Source of the DNA: Styela clava
Taxonomy: Eukaryota > Chordata > Ascidiacea > Stolidobranchia > Styelidae
Assembly (NCBI RefSeq): GCF_964204865.1
Contig: NC_135260.1
Span: 21,622,001 to 21,686,000, forward strand
Reading direction: 5' to 3'
Length of the DNA: 64,000 bases
Part shown: one piece after another, positions 35,770 through 48,856 of the stretch
Layout of the letters: each line of letters opens with the position of its first letter
Numbering within the stretch: the stretch's first letter is position 1
Translations under genes and position numbers: made by a program
The notes under the pieces: model-generated
Seen by the model: only the letters and a program-made list of their open reading frames with translations
What the model was told of the DNA's origin: nothing
The model's database searches: none

Positions 35770-38700
35770 TTGAATGCACAATATTTTCCGAGGCGTGCAT
35801 CCAGAACACTCTCAAATGAAATCAACACCAGTCGTCCTGCAAGTTCCATAGCAAAGAAAATTTTATACACAACATTCGGTCTTTCTCCAGTTATTGGAGC
35901 TGTTGGATATTATGTGCAAAACACTGGATTAAAAAAAATTAAAGTTTCCACTGTTGGACTTGTTAGATTCGGTCGGTCCATTCATGCAGGACTTTTAATT
36001 TCAATAGACTATTGGTGGACAATACACGTTACATTGAGAAATATAGATGAAGTGAGTTGAATGCTGCAATATTATTGTTTGATTTCAAGTGCAGTGGAAG
36101 CTTTTTTGATAACTTAGACCAGTGGTTCTCAAACTTTTTATGCTGCACCCTCTTGTTAGAATTTGTCAAGTCTCGCACCTCACTTCATTAAAATTAGGTG
36201 GATTGAACGTAAATATCCAAAATGAGGAAATTTAAACATCCAAAAAAAGGGTGGCAATATCAATCTAACAAATATTTTTAATTTGCTCCACGGCCCTCAA
36301 AAAATCGTCTATGTCCCCTTGGGGGGCGTGCCTTATTTTTTTGAGAATCACTGACCTAGCCTTTTTTTGCATTAAAAACAATGTAAGCACATGCGCAGTG
36401 TATGGTATGTTATTTTGACATATTTTTTAATTTTTGAAAATACCTGAGGTGATAGAAATTAAGGAGAAATTCAATAAAAGATAATTAATTTAATACTGTT
36501 TCTTGCTCAGGAAAGTACTCATTTCAACAAAGTATTGAAATTATGTCATCAACGTGCTGCAGATCGTATGTACAAATCTGCGCTAATGAATGGAGGACTT
36601 TATGTAAAACTAGGTCAAGGTTTATGCTCTTTTAATCAACTTCTACCTCAAGAATACACAGATACACTCAGACCTCTTGAAGACAAGGTTTATATTTATA
36701 TACTTTGAATGAACATTTTTTATTGTATCTTTTTTAATGTATAAATTTGAATGTCAATCATTTCTGCAGGCTCTTGCATATCTTCGTAATGATATTTATG
36801 AACTGTTTGAACAAGAATTTCAATGTGCACCTGATGAAATGTTTGATAAGTTTGATGCTGAACCTGTGGCCGCTGCAAGTTTAGCTCTTGTATTCAAAGC
36901 CACTACAAAAGAAGGAAAAAGAGTGGCAGTTAAGGTTTGTTGAAAAGATTATTTTTTTCTTCATTTCTCATACTGGAGGTGAACTCAAGACTGACATTGT
37001 TTTGTTCATTATTATAATGCATTTTGGAAATTATGACTTTTTTATAGGCTCAATATATTGATCTACAAGACAGATTTGATGGGGATATTTGGTGTGTGGA
37101 AGTTTTATTAAAAATAATTGAGTGGATGCATCCAGATTTTGGTTTCAGTTGGGTTCTACAGGTAGGTGTAGAAATTCACAATATCAGAAAATCCATGTGC
37201 ACTTAAAATTGTTTCAATCTTTCTTCACAATATGATATGAAATCTTTGTTTCAAATTCTCCAGAATTTTGATCAAGTTTTTCAAAAATCTAGTCGAAATC
37301 AGAGTTTTCGACTCAAACAGAAAAACTCCTACAAGTTAGTTAAAATATTTTTTAGTCTGAAGTAAAAGTTTGTTTACTTTGGTTTTTGGTTTACATTTTT
37401 GCCAACTCATCTGCATCATATCCTATCTGGATTATTTTAGGAAATGAAAGGAACACTTGCAGAAGAACTTGACTTTATAAATGAAGCAAACAACAGTGAA
37501 AAATGTAAAAAGGATTTTAAAAAATTTCCATTTATTACTGTACCTGCAATACATTGGGATAAAACTACAAAGGTGGATATACTATACATTTGTACTGCTT
37601 CTGTATTATGTCTGTTTGCTTAGCATGGCTTTTGTATTTTTGCTCATATGAAATCTTTCTGTCATACATTTATGTCTTGATCATTTCAGAGAATAATGAC
37701 CGCAGATTGGTATGATGGATGCAAGATCAATGATTTGCAAGGAATATTGGACATGGGTCTTCAACCAAAAGATGTAGATTTTCCTAGTGAAGTTAAAAAT
37801 CATTTTGCTGTACTGATTGCTTAACTTTCAGAACTTGTCCTTCCTAGAAAACTTTTCAGATGTGGTACTTTGTTAGCTGTGAGCTCTCATCCATTACCTC
37901 TCTGATGTACCTGCCTCCGTAGACAAAAAAATTAATTGCATATATATCGGGTTATATTTCAGCACTTCATATGTCCTCATTGATCTATATCTCGCAGCAG
38001 ATCTTGACATTCGAGTGTGTTCCTTGTAGATTTACTCAGTTTATCCGTTCATGAGTTAATAAAACTGTTGGAATGTTAGATTGAAAAAAATATATAAATA
38101 TATATTTTCCATAAAGTGAATCTGCTCCAAATATCATGAACAACGATTTTTTACATTAAATCTTTATGATACTGTTACCGATCCACCGGATATCATCATT
38201 ACTGCATGCTAAACATGAGTTACCGGTATTCTATTTACAGGCTGCTAAGAAACTAATAACAGCTTTTGGGGAACAAATTTTTGGAACTGGTTTCATTCAT
38301 GGAGATCCGCATCCCGGGAATGGTAATTAGGTGTTAACTAGCATGTTTTTATATTGATGTCCTTATAGAAGTGGACTATTAGTGACCTTTTGATATGATT
38401 ACCTAATTGACTTTGTTTATCGATAATGATCAATTGCCAGATTATTTAAAATTTTATAACATTTTGCAATGTGCATTTGAAATAAACAGCTAAAGTATTT
38501 CCATTTTATCTGATCTGTGCTTGCAACATGTCTGCGCTCACATACACTCAAGATGTAAACACATAAACTGAAAAGAAGCTGGTCTTATGAATCTGTGCGA
38601 CTTACTGACCAATAATCGCTGATTTTTTGAAATATCTGGGTGGGTCTATGTAGCTAAATTAGTTTTCAAATGTTCGAAAATTTTACTACAGCAAATTACT

Positions 38701-41700
38701 TCTGTTCCATCATATGTGGGCTAATATAAATTTACATCAAAATAGCAATCGTCACCTTGAAAGTCTGATGAGGTTGTAACTCATTTGGGTGCTTTCAGCA
38801 GAACACAAAAATAACCATCAGTCTTGCATCTGAACCTCTCAAATACATTATAAAGTTCAATCAGCGATAATGACAAGTACAACATTATAACACCCCGCTG
38901 TGACCCACTTTTCAGTCTTTCAAATGACCACCAAACCCACATTTTCAACGATACTGAGGCTGATTTTTTAGAGATGTCACCCCAAGTCTATTTGTTCAAA
39001 TTAGTTCTGCTATTTTAAATACTTGCTTAAATTAACATGTTTTTTTGCTCGTTGAGTTTTTTTTGCTCGTTGAGTTATCTCTGCTCAAGTTGAGTCACTA
39101 AGTCTCCCTAACACACTAGCTTGCTATATGGTAGCAACTATTGAAGTTGTCAACCACAAGCCTCTGTTGTGAGTTGTGATTACAAATTACTATTTTAAAG
39201 CAGAACTTCAATTTTATTTCAGTTCTTGTAACGAAAAGCAATGAAGATCCAAACAGAGTTCAGTTGATTGTACTTGATCATGGATTGTATGAAAAAATTT
39301 CAAAAGAGTAAGTCATTGTATATAACCCGGAATTTTGTATGAAGTTACTTACAACAGTGCAATCAATGGTGTGTTTGACATTGTTTGTTCTTGAGTAGCT
39401 TATCCACACCAGAAAAAGCACATCTTATGTTACCCACTTACCCTCCTTCAGAACCATTTTTGTGTGTAGATTTGCATCGATTCTAGTAGAGACCAATTGT
39501 GCATAACAATATATACTGGTTTTATATGATGGTGTCCACAACTTTTTTCAATTCCTCAATAGGGCCTACAGCACCTGATCAACATTTTTCAGTAGTCATT
39601 TTTCTTCATGAAAAATCTGTCAGCATGTTCTACTAGTCCAGTGGTTCTCAAACTTTTTAAGCCATGCCACGTCACAAGAAATGGGTGCATGGTAAATAAT
39701 GAAATAAATGAAAATTTTCGAAATGAAAATATCCAAAATAAGGTGTCAAAATATTTTTATTTTTAATTAGGTTCAGGTCCCCTCAAAAAGTTGTCTACCT
39801 CCCTTGTGGGGCGCGTCTCACCGTTTGAGAACCACTGTTCTAGTCATTGTCCCTAGCTGATAATATCTGCATCTTTGATCGATATACGTTTGGTGATATT
39901 CCAATTGTTCTTGCTTCCTGGAGGTTCAGTTTTTTTGAGAAACTTGTCAATTTTTATCTAGAGATCAGATATCCCTGTGTAATCTATGGAAATCAATAAT
40001 TTGGAAACAAGAAGATCAAATGAAAAAGTTTGCAATTGAACTTCAAATTCATGAAAAAGGTTCGAAATTTGCATTAATTAGTATTGAATTGCCTTATGAA
40101 GACCTGATATTTGATTGAGTTATTACATAATACAATGCTTTGATTCATTGTAAAACAATAGAAGCAACTTATTAAGGTGCAATTAAGATGCACACAATAT
40201 GTATGTGACTTGCTTATTATTTGTATTTGAATACTTATTTCCAATTTATCTATTTGCATATATAATATATATTGTATATTTTCTGAATCTTTGAAGGCTT
40301 TATTTTCAAAACTCACAGTTTACATTCAATACTGATATGTAAGAGGATATTTGTTGTAAATGGAAACCGGTATTTATCTGTAATATAATGTTATCAAGAC
40401 ATATATTGACATATTTCTTACTTTACAGATTTCATGTTATTCAGTGAAATGTTAATAATGAGGCCAATAAGATTAGACCATGATTTTAATCCTTCTGCAC
40501 CTATGACAGATGCTGAGTATAAGTAAGTTTGTTTGATTCATTTTTGTTGTGTATCATGTCACTAAGATTACAACCCGACATGACTAAGACTGAATGATTC
40601 TCAAAACATTCTGAAATTATATTTTTGAATATGCAATATCAAATACTGCATTTCTTTGCATATAATTTGCACTTTCACAATTAATTTTAATTTAAAAAAT
40701 TAGGGGGAAATTTTTAGGATTAAATGACTAACACTTTACACATATATCAGTCTTATTTTGTATTAATGCTACACTGACGAATTATGTTGAACCAGATCTT
40801 ACTTGTTTCGGTAGAAGCATACCAGTGTAAATTATTATTCTGCGGATTCCAATGGATTGATTTAGTGGTATTAACGGTAGCAACTAGCAACCATTCTTAC
40901 CAACCCATTAACTCATGCTTTTCAATAACCAGTGATTATGGAGTGATAAGAACAACACTGTATGTTGATGGGCTCACTGCTGTCGTTTTTCTCGTTTCGC
41001 AGTATGCAGAAATCGATCATTTTGGTCATATTGCTTCACAACATATGCTCAAAATGAAGCTAGTCTGTACTTTGGAATGAACTTTATTAAGCGTTTTAGC
41101 AGGGTTAACATATATGGAAATCTATACATCTTCCATTTAAAGGCTCCGAATTTTTAATATAAAACGAGAGTGAAATACAGGCTGAATGGAAAATCTTATG
41201 AATGATTTTCCTTCTTATATTTATCAATGTTCTAATATTATTATTCATGGCAACTTTAAAACATCCTTTCATCTTCTCAGATATATGCAACAAATGGCTG
41301 CTGAAAGATTTGACAAAATAATGGGATGTCTTCGCAGAATGCCAAAGTCTATGATTCTTGTTTTTAGGTCAGTATGACTCAAAAATTATGATAAAAAAAA
41401 ACAGATCTATTTAATTCAAGTCTTGTTGTGAGTACTAACAAACGTATCACTAAAAAGAAACATAAATGTATATTCAACTTTATTGCGATGGTAGGACTAT
41501 GTGCATTGCGTACCATTCCAGGACTGATAAATATGGTTTTGATAACTAAGGAAATTGCTCGACAGTTTGATTTCATTACGTTCATTTTCCAACTCTCCTA
41601 TCTCCTTATCATTATTCTAAGAATTATTATTGTTGAATGATATGAGAGTAGTGCAGACTCACTGAGCTCATTGAGTAGTTCACATAGATTCGCTTTTTAA

Positions 41701-43537
41701 TACGAATACATATGAATATATGGCCCAAGCACCATGGTCTTTTTGTACAGGAATTCTAGAAGCTCGTTCTTAAACAAGTTTTAAATGATTTTGGGAAAGT
41801 TAAATTCAATAGATCATATTGTTTGAATATATTGATTATTAGGTATAATATTGTGTTGGTTTCATATACATTCTTGTTCAAGTATTTGAGTTTTTAATAA
41901 CACAACTAAATTTCAGGAATTTGAATACTGTGAGATGTATCAACCACACATTAGGATCACCAGCTGACCGATTTACAATATTAGCTCACTGGTAAGCCGA
42001 ATAAACTATCAAATAATATCTTATCTCATTAATAGGCCCTAATTGCTGATCGTCTGCTGCAAAATATTAATATGGATCTCTATATCCACCTATATATAGG
42101 AGTTTTGGTACTCCCGAAGTATGTGAACCAAGATTGCAGACACCGGAATGTAGTATGTGTACCAGGTTAGGGTTAGACCATGATTTCAGGTACAAATACT
42201 ACGGGAGTCAATTGCCTAGTCCCCGAAGTCGTAATAGAACTGAAATAAAGAAAATTGGAATGAAATTATGGACTAACTTGGTACACTTACTACGTTCCGG
42301 TGTCTGCCATCTTGGTTTACATACTTCGGGAGTACCGAAATTTTAGCTTACAATTACTGTAGTGTGTCATACTCTGTCCCAAGCTACTACTGAACTAGTC
42401 TCTCACTCAGACTTTTTCTTTTCGAAAGTATCATATTCCTTTTTGATGTACCCAGATATCTGTTGGATATGTTTATTTTACATACAATTTAAACCTGCTA
42501 TTCCTTGGCTATAATCTAATGATTTATAGTTTTCATTACTTTATATCATTCTTGGGTATGAAAATATTTTGTCCTATTTCAGTGCTATCAGGGGATCGCA
42601 TCAACTTCAATCTCAATTTAATACATCTTTAACAAGAAGGCTCGGAATTTTCTATGAAAAAATTCAATTTGATTTTAAATTATTGTAAGTACATGATTTC
42701 AAAACTATGTCGTTCAATAACTTTCATGCAGTTTCCTTTTCTGCCTGTACAACTCTAGCAAACAATACTATTTTATACATTCAATATTGTAAATCCAACT
42801 TGTTTAAACTTTAAAGTGATTTGATTTTAGCTTTTGATAGTTATTTGTTTGAAAACATTATATAAAAAATCATAAATCAAATTTAAAGAAATCATCTTAA
42901 TATTTCAACGTTTTTTTTTATAGATATGGTGTGACTGATAATTTATTACTGTGGTGTGACTGATAATTTATTACTGCATTTCAAAACTTGTTTTTGAGTT
43001 CACATTTTTATTAGGATATTTTAAAGTTGTGATGCTTTTATTGTTATATTCAATCAAAATTTGCACGTTTTGTATAAAATGATCGCCTATAAACTGGACT
43101 CGCTCCTGGATCTTTGTTTGATGATTTTTAATCTTTTCAGTACCAAACCGTTATGTAGGCGTGGTCTCTAAACAATGTTTTTTGTTTTAAATCTTATTAA
43201 AAAAAACGCCCAAGTAAAGGCAGTGTCAAGCAGTTTATCTAGAACTGGTTGAAATGACGATTCAATTTTTTCGAATTGACTAAAATCATTCATTCATATT
43301 AATTTGTCTTGGTTTTTTCGTGCTATTTTAATTCAACATTACGCATGCAATACTCCGGAACCCATCAAAGTCCTCATTTCAACCTTTGACCACCACGGTT
43401 GGCAGGTGATCCATTGTTCTTACTTTTTTCACTAATAAAAACTTTTGTATTTCAGAACGGAGTGGTTGAAGTTGTGGTTCCTAACAACGTATCTGAAAAT
43501 TGTTCGATTTGTGACTGCAAGAGAGGAATTATCTGAC
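35770..43537 (+). CDS. ADCK5: ADCK5-like mitochondrial atypical kinase, 14 exons
   Basis: Exons: 35770-36051 (start uncertain), 36511-36687, 36770-36934, 37048-37161, 37441-37572, 37690-37773, 38241-38322, 39223-39307, 39962-40059, 40429-40522, 41281-41367, 41917-41991, 42583-42684, 43456-43537. Introns are GT-AG and phases agree; about 552 residues. This is a UbiB/ABC1 protein. The N-terminus is basic with a probable membrane segment, as in mitochondrial members. Motifs: DYWW; the family KxGQ motif in [13 protein letters not shown]; an alanine-rich loop [14 protein letters not shown] lysine; [17 protein letters not shown]; catalytic [10 protein letters not shown]; metal-binding [17 protein letters not shown] and LGQGLCSFN favour ADCK5 over ADCK1. 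The usual AQVH of the alanine-rich loop is ALVF here. The frame upstream of 35770 is open without an ATG, so a start exon is missing. It ends at TGA 43535-43537; another frame stays open to 43565. Known relatives act in mitochondrial lipid or coenzyme Q homeostasis; ADCK5's substrate is not established. Confidence 0.9.
36120..36353. mobile_element. hAT MITE in ADCK5 intron 1
   Basis: CAGTGGTTCTCAAACTTTTT at the left is inverted as TTTTTTTGAGAATCACTG at the right. The flanking octamers ACTTAGAC and ACCTAGCC match at 6 of 8. It is 234 bp and non-coding. Confidence 0.85.
39639..39837. mobile_element. hAT MITE in ADCK5 intron 8
   Basis: CAGTGGTTCTCAAACTTTTT at 39639 and CGTTTGAGAACCACTG ending at 39837 are inverted termini. 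The flanking octamers TACTAGTC and TTCTAGTC match at 7 of 8. Same family as 36120-36353, so the family was mobile more than once in this locus. Confidence 0.92.
42103..42344. mobile_element. CTCCCGAAGTATG-type inverted-repeat MITE
   Basis: The left arm TTTTGGTACTCCCGAAGTAT, continuing GTGAACCAAGATTGCAGACA, is mirrored at the right by TGTCTGCCATCTTGGTTTAC and ATACTTCGGGAGTACCGAAA. Arms are over 40 bp and the centre contains GGTTAGGGTTAG. Related copies lie at 46548-46786 and 62316-62420. It sits in intron 12 of the ADCK5-like gene. Superfamily uncertain. Confidence 0.85.
42924..42976. repeat. Short tandem duplication in ADCK5 intron 13
   Basis: GGTGTGACTGATAATTTATT followed by ACTG occurs twice in a row, about 26 bp per unit. 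Confidence 0.85.
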
Positions 43538-43565
43538 GTTATTAAGGAGCTAGAGTTGTTATAAT

Positions 43566-44712
43566 AGTCAAAGAAAACTAAATTATGGAAAATTATTTTT
43601 ATTTGCCATTGTTATTATGCATATAGCTTGTAATACCCAATCTTGCCCACATGGAGACCGAACTCTTTTCAAACCCGCAACATATTTGCCCAATTAGATA
43701 CTGATCCGAATGGGTTGTTAAGAAAATACAACTTTATTAACATTAAATTACGACAGGCATTCATATTTCATCAATGCCACCCAAGATACACCATCTTCTC
43801 TTTGTGTATATAAACGATAATAACGTGGTACAATGTCTCTTATAGCCAATTTTCTCTCTCCTCAATTTAAACAGATTGGTCAGTTTTAGACCGCGAGTGA
43901 TTAAAAAGTAATGATTATAGAAAATGGATTAATATTTTATTATAAAAAGACCAGCGAGTGCTTTGCGAAGCACAGTGTACAAACCATTGATGCCTGACAA
44001 TACCAAGATTGATGAAACAGGCAACAGTAGCAAGCAGTGTTTGCCTGTGTGTGACTTCACTATAAGCAGCATCTGACTTGAAAATATATTTGTCTTCAAG
44101 TTCAGCATCAATGAAACTACGTTTCTTGGGTATTGTTTGCTCAAATTTGAATCTTATATATATATCCATTTTTATTGACAAAGCTATATTTTGATGGTAT
44201 CACTTGTTCTATTATTTAAGACATCCTTCAAGGAATAGAAGCATAAAACATTTTCAATAAAATTTACTAGGGAAGACGAAATAGTGGAATACCCGTTGGG
44301 TAAATGTTAATGCGCTGTAGGCGACATTATTGAACACTGTATGACAAAATGTTGTATGCGTTTTTATTATTATTTATCAGCCACAAATCAGCAGCACCTA
44401 ACCGACCAGACTCAGGTTAGCGCAGCCAGCCTCGCAAACCTTCGTCCATTTTGGTAATTGTATTTTTTGCAACATGGCGAGGGCTTATCTATGCCAAATG
44501 AAGCCATTCAAATATGTGGTCCACGATGACGAGTCGTATTTTCGAACACCTACGCGACTTAATCAAAAATTTTGAATTTTACCGAGTCTGGAGAAGAAGT
44601 GGGGGTTTCCCAATTCTTTAATGATAATGATTGATGTCAAAATTTACAACGAAAACTCAAAGAGCATAATATGTTTATTTGATTCCAGTATCTCAGTAGA
44701 CAGTTTCAGGAG
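43566..44712. other. Spacer 3' of the ADCK5-like gene
   Basis: Should hold the ADCK5 3' UTR. Overlapping minus-strand frames at 43915-44181 have no recognised domain. Confidence 0.4.
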
Positions 44713-44720
44713 GCATGCAT

Positions 44721-45878
44721 TAGAGGTGTACCGATACCAGGTATATATATATTACCTCAAGTTTGCATGACAGACGGGTTAAAAAAATTTGAGCAATAAT
44801 TTTAGTGCACATTTCAGATTGAAAAAGGGATTGATGTTTGGGATTTAGATGCATTGTGTACTGACGCCAGTAGTCTCGGTGTTCAATTAGAAAACTCATA
44901 GGGTTTAGCTCAGTGGTTCTCAGCCTTTTTCAGTTCGCAGACCGATAAAATTTTAAAACAAATATTGCGGACCTCCAGAATTAACCAAAAATGCCATGAA
45001 CACAAAACATAATTAAAAGAATGCAATTACGACAAAAGTAGGCGGTGCAAAAAAAGACAATTTAATGAGAAATTTGCTGCTGTGTTTTTGATGTTATAGG
45101 TGTTAAACCCGGTTCTAATGGAGTTTCTGCAAGGCGGAGTATAGCATTGAATTCCACGCGATTTCGGTAGCTTTGCAGGTCTCATTGCGTCGTTTGAATG
45201 AATGTGGCGCAGACTAGGCACATGGGAAGCGGGAGCAATAGTAAAACCTAGCTCCAAAAACTTCTTATCATACTGCCTAATAAAGTCTCCCTTCCGTTTT
45301 CTGCGTGGTATATATCAACATTTATGCAAGGTCGTTTCGGGGCATGTTGTAAAGTTGAAGTAGCAGTCTCTTCCTCAGTCCTGTGAACACCACCAACTAG
45401 GTTTCACTGCTGAGTTTCTTTTGAAATAACTGGGTAATACTTTGTTTGTTTGCCACCATTTTACTCTCAAACCTCGCTCAATTATGTCCCTGCTGTCAAA
45501 TTACGGAACGTTCGAACTGCGAAGTTCTCAATCGATTACCGTACTGTGTGCTATCAGAGTCAAACTCCTCCGGTATGAAATTAGCTGTCCTTATGAGGCC
45601 ATAGATTTTGGCTAATAGGTTAACAACAGGCCAGAATTCTGTTCCCGTTTCTACTCACGGGAGCGAGGACGTGCATGGATCATAGTTCACGATCTATCCA
45701 GGGGGAAAACAATTTCAACATTATCATTAGTATTCTAACTTTTTTTTTAATAATTAAATCATTCTGGACCATAATAAAAGCTACATATATCGGAAATATT
45801 GATCTACATTTAGCCGAACCGTTACACTACCGATATCGAAAATTTGATCGATATTGCCGATACATCGGTACATCTCTA
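44721..45878. mobile_element. Non-autonomous hAT element with TSD GCATGCAT
   Basis: The left terminus TAGAGGTGTACCGATACC at 44721 and the right terminus GATACATCGGTACATCTCTA ending at 45878 are inverted. Both are flanked by the identical octamer GCATGCAT (44713-44720 and 45879-45886). Internally, CAGTGGTTCTCAGCCTTTTT at 44911 is the end of a second hAT family, so another element is probably nested inside; its other end was not found. No transposase is recognisable. Confidence 0.9.
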
Positions 45879-46306
45879 GCATGCATACGCAAAACATTCT
45901 TTTTATCAAAGTTTGGTTTGCTTGAACTGGAATCGGCAAAATTTTTCATTATCCTGGGAATGGCAGCCTTAGTCTGAATTAAATGTTTTGACAAAGTTCC
46001 TGAAGTGAAGTCTTTGTTAACCAGAAGCCGGATTCGTATTATATAGGTGGCCAAGTTTCGATCGGTGATGAGGAACAAATTAATTTGTTTTGTATGTGCA
46101 GAAAAGAATGTTTGAGCATGTTCGGTATTGGGAAAATAGACTAACCCAGTGGTTCCCAAACTTTTTGTACCGTCGCCCCCCTAAAGTAGTTTATACAACT
46201 TCATCGCCCCCCAACACTACAAAAAAATGTTAAGCCAGGAACGAATATATTACAGACCAAATAAGAAGACAACTCATAGTTTACAATGTTTAATGAGATG
46301 GATGAG

Positions 46307-46456
46307 CTTGGTGTTCTTCAGCGAGTTTATTATTATATCTAAAATTACCCCGTTTACTTGGTGTTCTTCAGCGAGTTTATTATTATATCTAAAATTACCC
46401 CGTTTACTTGGTGTTCTTCAGCGAGTTTATTATTATATCTAAAATTACCCCGTTTA
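46307..46456. repeat. Three-copy tandem repeat, period 50 bp
   Basis: CTTGGTGTTCTTCAGCGAGT followed by TTATTATTATATCTAAAATT and ACCCCGTTTA is repeated at 46307, 46357 and 46407 with essentially no differences, so the expansion is recent. It lies inside the hAT element. Confidence 0.97.
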
Positions 46457-46547
46457 TAATTGTTCGCACAAATATGTAGCCTACTTCCATTGCACTATTG
46501 AACCCCTGCACTCAGCATCAACTTTTCTGCGTGTTTCCATTTGTCTA

Positions 46548-46786
46548 ATTAAAATTGGTGCTCCCGAAGTATGCGAACCAAGATGGCGGACATCGGAACG
46601 TAACATGGGTAACAGGTTAGGGTTAGGCGATAATTTTTTTCCAATTTTCCTTATTTTAGTCCTATTATCAGTTCGAAGACTAGCCAAGAGCCTCCCGTAG
46701 TATTTATACCTAAAATTATGGCCTAACCCTAACCTAGTATGTCCGCCATCTTGGTTCGCACACTTCGGGAGCCCCTTAAAATTAAA
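46548..46786. mobile_element. CTCCCGAAGTATG-type MITE nested in the hAT element
   Basis: The left arm has AATTGGTGCTCCCGAAGTAT and CGAACCAAGATGGCGGACAT. The right arm has TGTCCGCCATCTTGGTTCGC and ACACTTCGGGAGCCCC. The centre contains GGTTAGGGTTAGG. Same family as 42103-42344; it inserted after the surrounding hAT element formed. Confidence 0.88.
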
Positions 46787-47521
46787 TTGTAGGCTCGTTA
46801 AACGAGTAGCTGTTCAGTAGAATTTTTAGGATATAATGAAATTTAGTCTAAACGTGTCTCACAATAAATTCTGTTACGTAAAAAAATGTAATTTACTCCT
46901 TGCTTAGATTATAAATAAAATTCTTAGCCAAAACCGCGCTTGGGTGTTTCGCCGGGCATAGACTTCCTTGTTTACTTCGTGACATTGGTCAATCAGCAAG
47001 ATGCAAAAATAAACGTAACAATGCCCCCTTTCGCATTCGCTCAGACATAAATCAAACAAGTCAATGATAACTTAGTCTTCCTAGGAGTCTCAGTTTAATT
47101 ACAGTAATCAAAAATTAGTATAGAAATAGCTGTGATAGACTAGGCTAAAATTCTTTACCGGTACTATTAAAAAACAAATTGTTGAATGGTTTCAATTAGA
47201 AGAGATAGGCGGATAAAATGTATTTACGTAGACATACTTTACTCCGGCCGTTATTTTACTCTGGCCGTGTTTGCCGACCACTGGGATACGCAAACTGCCG
47301 TGCCTTACTGCGAAGACGAGTCCAGCAATTCTTTCGCGTATGATAATCGCCCACGGGATTCAAACATACGGAAGCGCGCAGAGTACAGTGATCAAGTGCA
47401 TGGTGCGCCGAACAAAAACAGGTTTCGCGAAATCGCCCCCTTCGACTTTTTCGCCCCCCTCTGTATCGTTTTTTCCCACCGGGGGGCGATATCGCCCACT
47501 TTGGGAATCACTGGACTAACC

Positions 47522-48856
47522 GATGTGGCCAATCGTGTTCAGGGAGCTTGTCAAATGTAAACGTTTTAATTATAACCCGTGACAAACTGAAAAATAAAGT
47601 ATATGGATTTCAACCGGCTGTGTGTGAAAAAACCTGTATAGATGTAGAACGTAATGAATATAGTCGCAGAAAAAAAATTTCAAGATAAATTGAGTGAGTG
47701 ACTTTACCTTGAGCACATCTAATAAATGATGATCAAGGAAAGAAACAAAGCTCAGATAGATTGTTTCACAGGCTTGCCTCGGGCCCAAGTTCCACGAACA
47801 TTCATTTAAATGCATTATGCAACTTATCATTGTACAATTGTGTGCAGTTATGTTTCACAAAAGACATAATCATTCGTTCAATTACCTTAATACTGACAAG
47901 AAAAGCGAGAAATTTGATTTGTACGGTTGGCGTGTTTATTAAATAATTTACACGCTCAAGATTTCGACGCGCTGTTGCGGAAACAGGTAAACTGAATTAG
48001 GGAACCCCACCCCGTGAAGGATCGTAAACCTTATATGATATTCTCAACCTTAACTGTAATCGGTGTATTCTTAGTATATATATATCTAATTACACTTATG
48101 AGCAGTTTTGCCATGTGTAACGGCATCAGATGACGTGAACATCCTAAAAAAATAGTTTGAAATGTGCATGTTAATGTGAAATGTTAATACAAATTGGAAT
48201 AGTCTATACCAGTATACAATTAAATTCTAACAACACTCGTTAAACTTAAAGCCATTGCCTTTCCGCCACATGTTTACAGTCAAATTGACTTCTCTTCTTC
48301 TTCTGAATGAAGTCCGGAAAAAAATCTTTGTTACCATCGTTCGAACGACAGGCTTAATTGAATCTTACATTGATTTGTCAACTAATTCTTTTGAGCAATT
48401 TACTGATTGGGCCCGCTATTAGCACGGAACCTGTATACTCTTGAACTGAAGATATATAAGTCGCTACATAACCAGACATGGCATTTTATAGAGTCTGTAT
48501 TGAAACGAGAATTTTCCAGTTACCGTGCTTGGCGACAGACATATTAGCCCAATCGTATCCGCGAAAATCAATTTATCGCTTTTTTCTCGGGGGACATTTT
48601 ACAACGTTTTTATTATTTTACATACACCGTATAAGACAGAAGTCTTGTACTTAAATTAAACGGCGCCATATTGTGACAAAGGCTTAATCAGGCTAATGAA
48701 AAGCATCATCGACTAAAACAAACTCATCTTACACTCGGCTAAAATTAAATGAGAAAGACGTTTTATTATGTGATAGGATCTGTTTGGTACTACGCTCGCT
48801 GGAGTTTCTCACATATTTAGGTTTCATGAAGGACCTGTTTACACAGAAAAAGGGCA
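47522..48856. other. Intergenic, upstream of the connexin
   Basis: No gene recognised. The connexin promoter should be in the right part. Small frames at 47570-47830 and 47761-47946 lie opposite each other and have no domain. Confidence 0.4.

Larger units (their letters stand above)
46147..47513. mobile_element. Non-autonomous hAT element, 1.37 kb, TSD GACTAACC
   Basis: The left terminus CAGTGGTTCCCAAACTTTTT at 46147 and the right terminus CCCACTTTGGGAATCACTG ending at 47513 are inverted. Both are flanked by the identical octamer GACTAACC (46139-46146 and 47514-47521). It encloses a 50-bp tandem triplication and a separate CTCCCGAAG-type MITE. Open frames within (47186-47560, 47271-47519) show no transposase motif. 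Confidence 0.93.
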
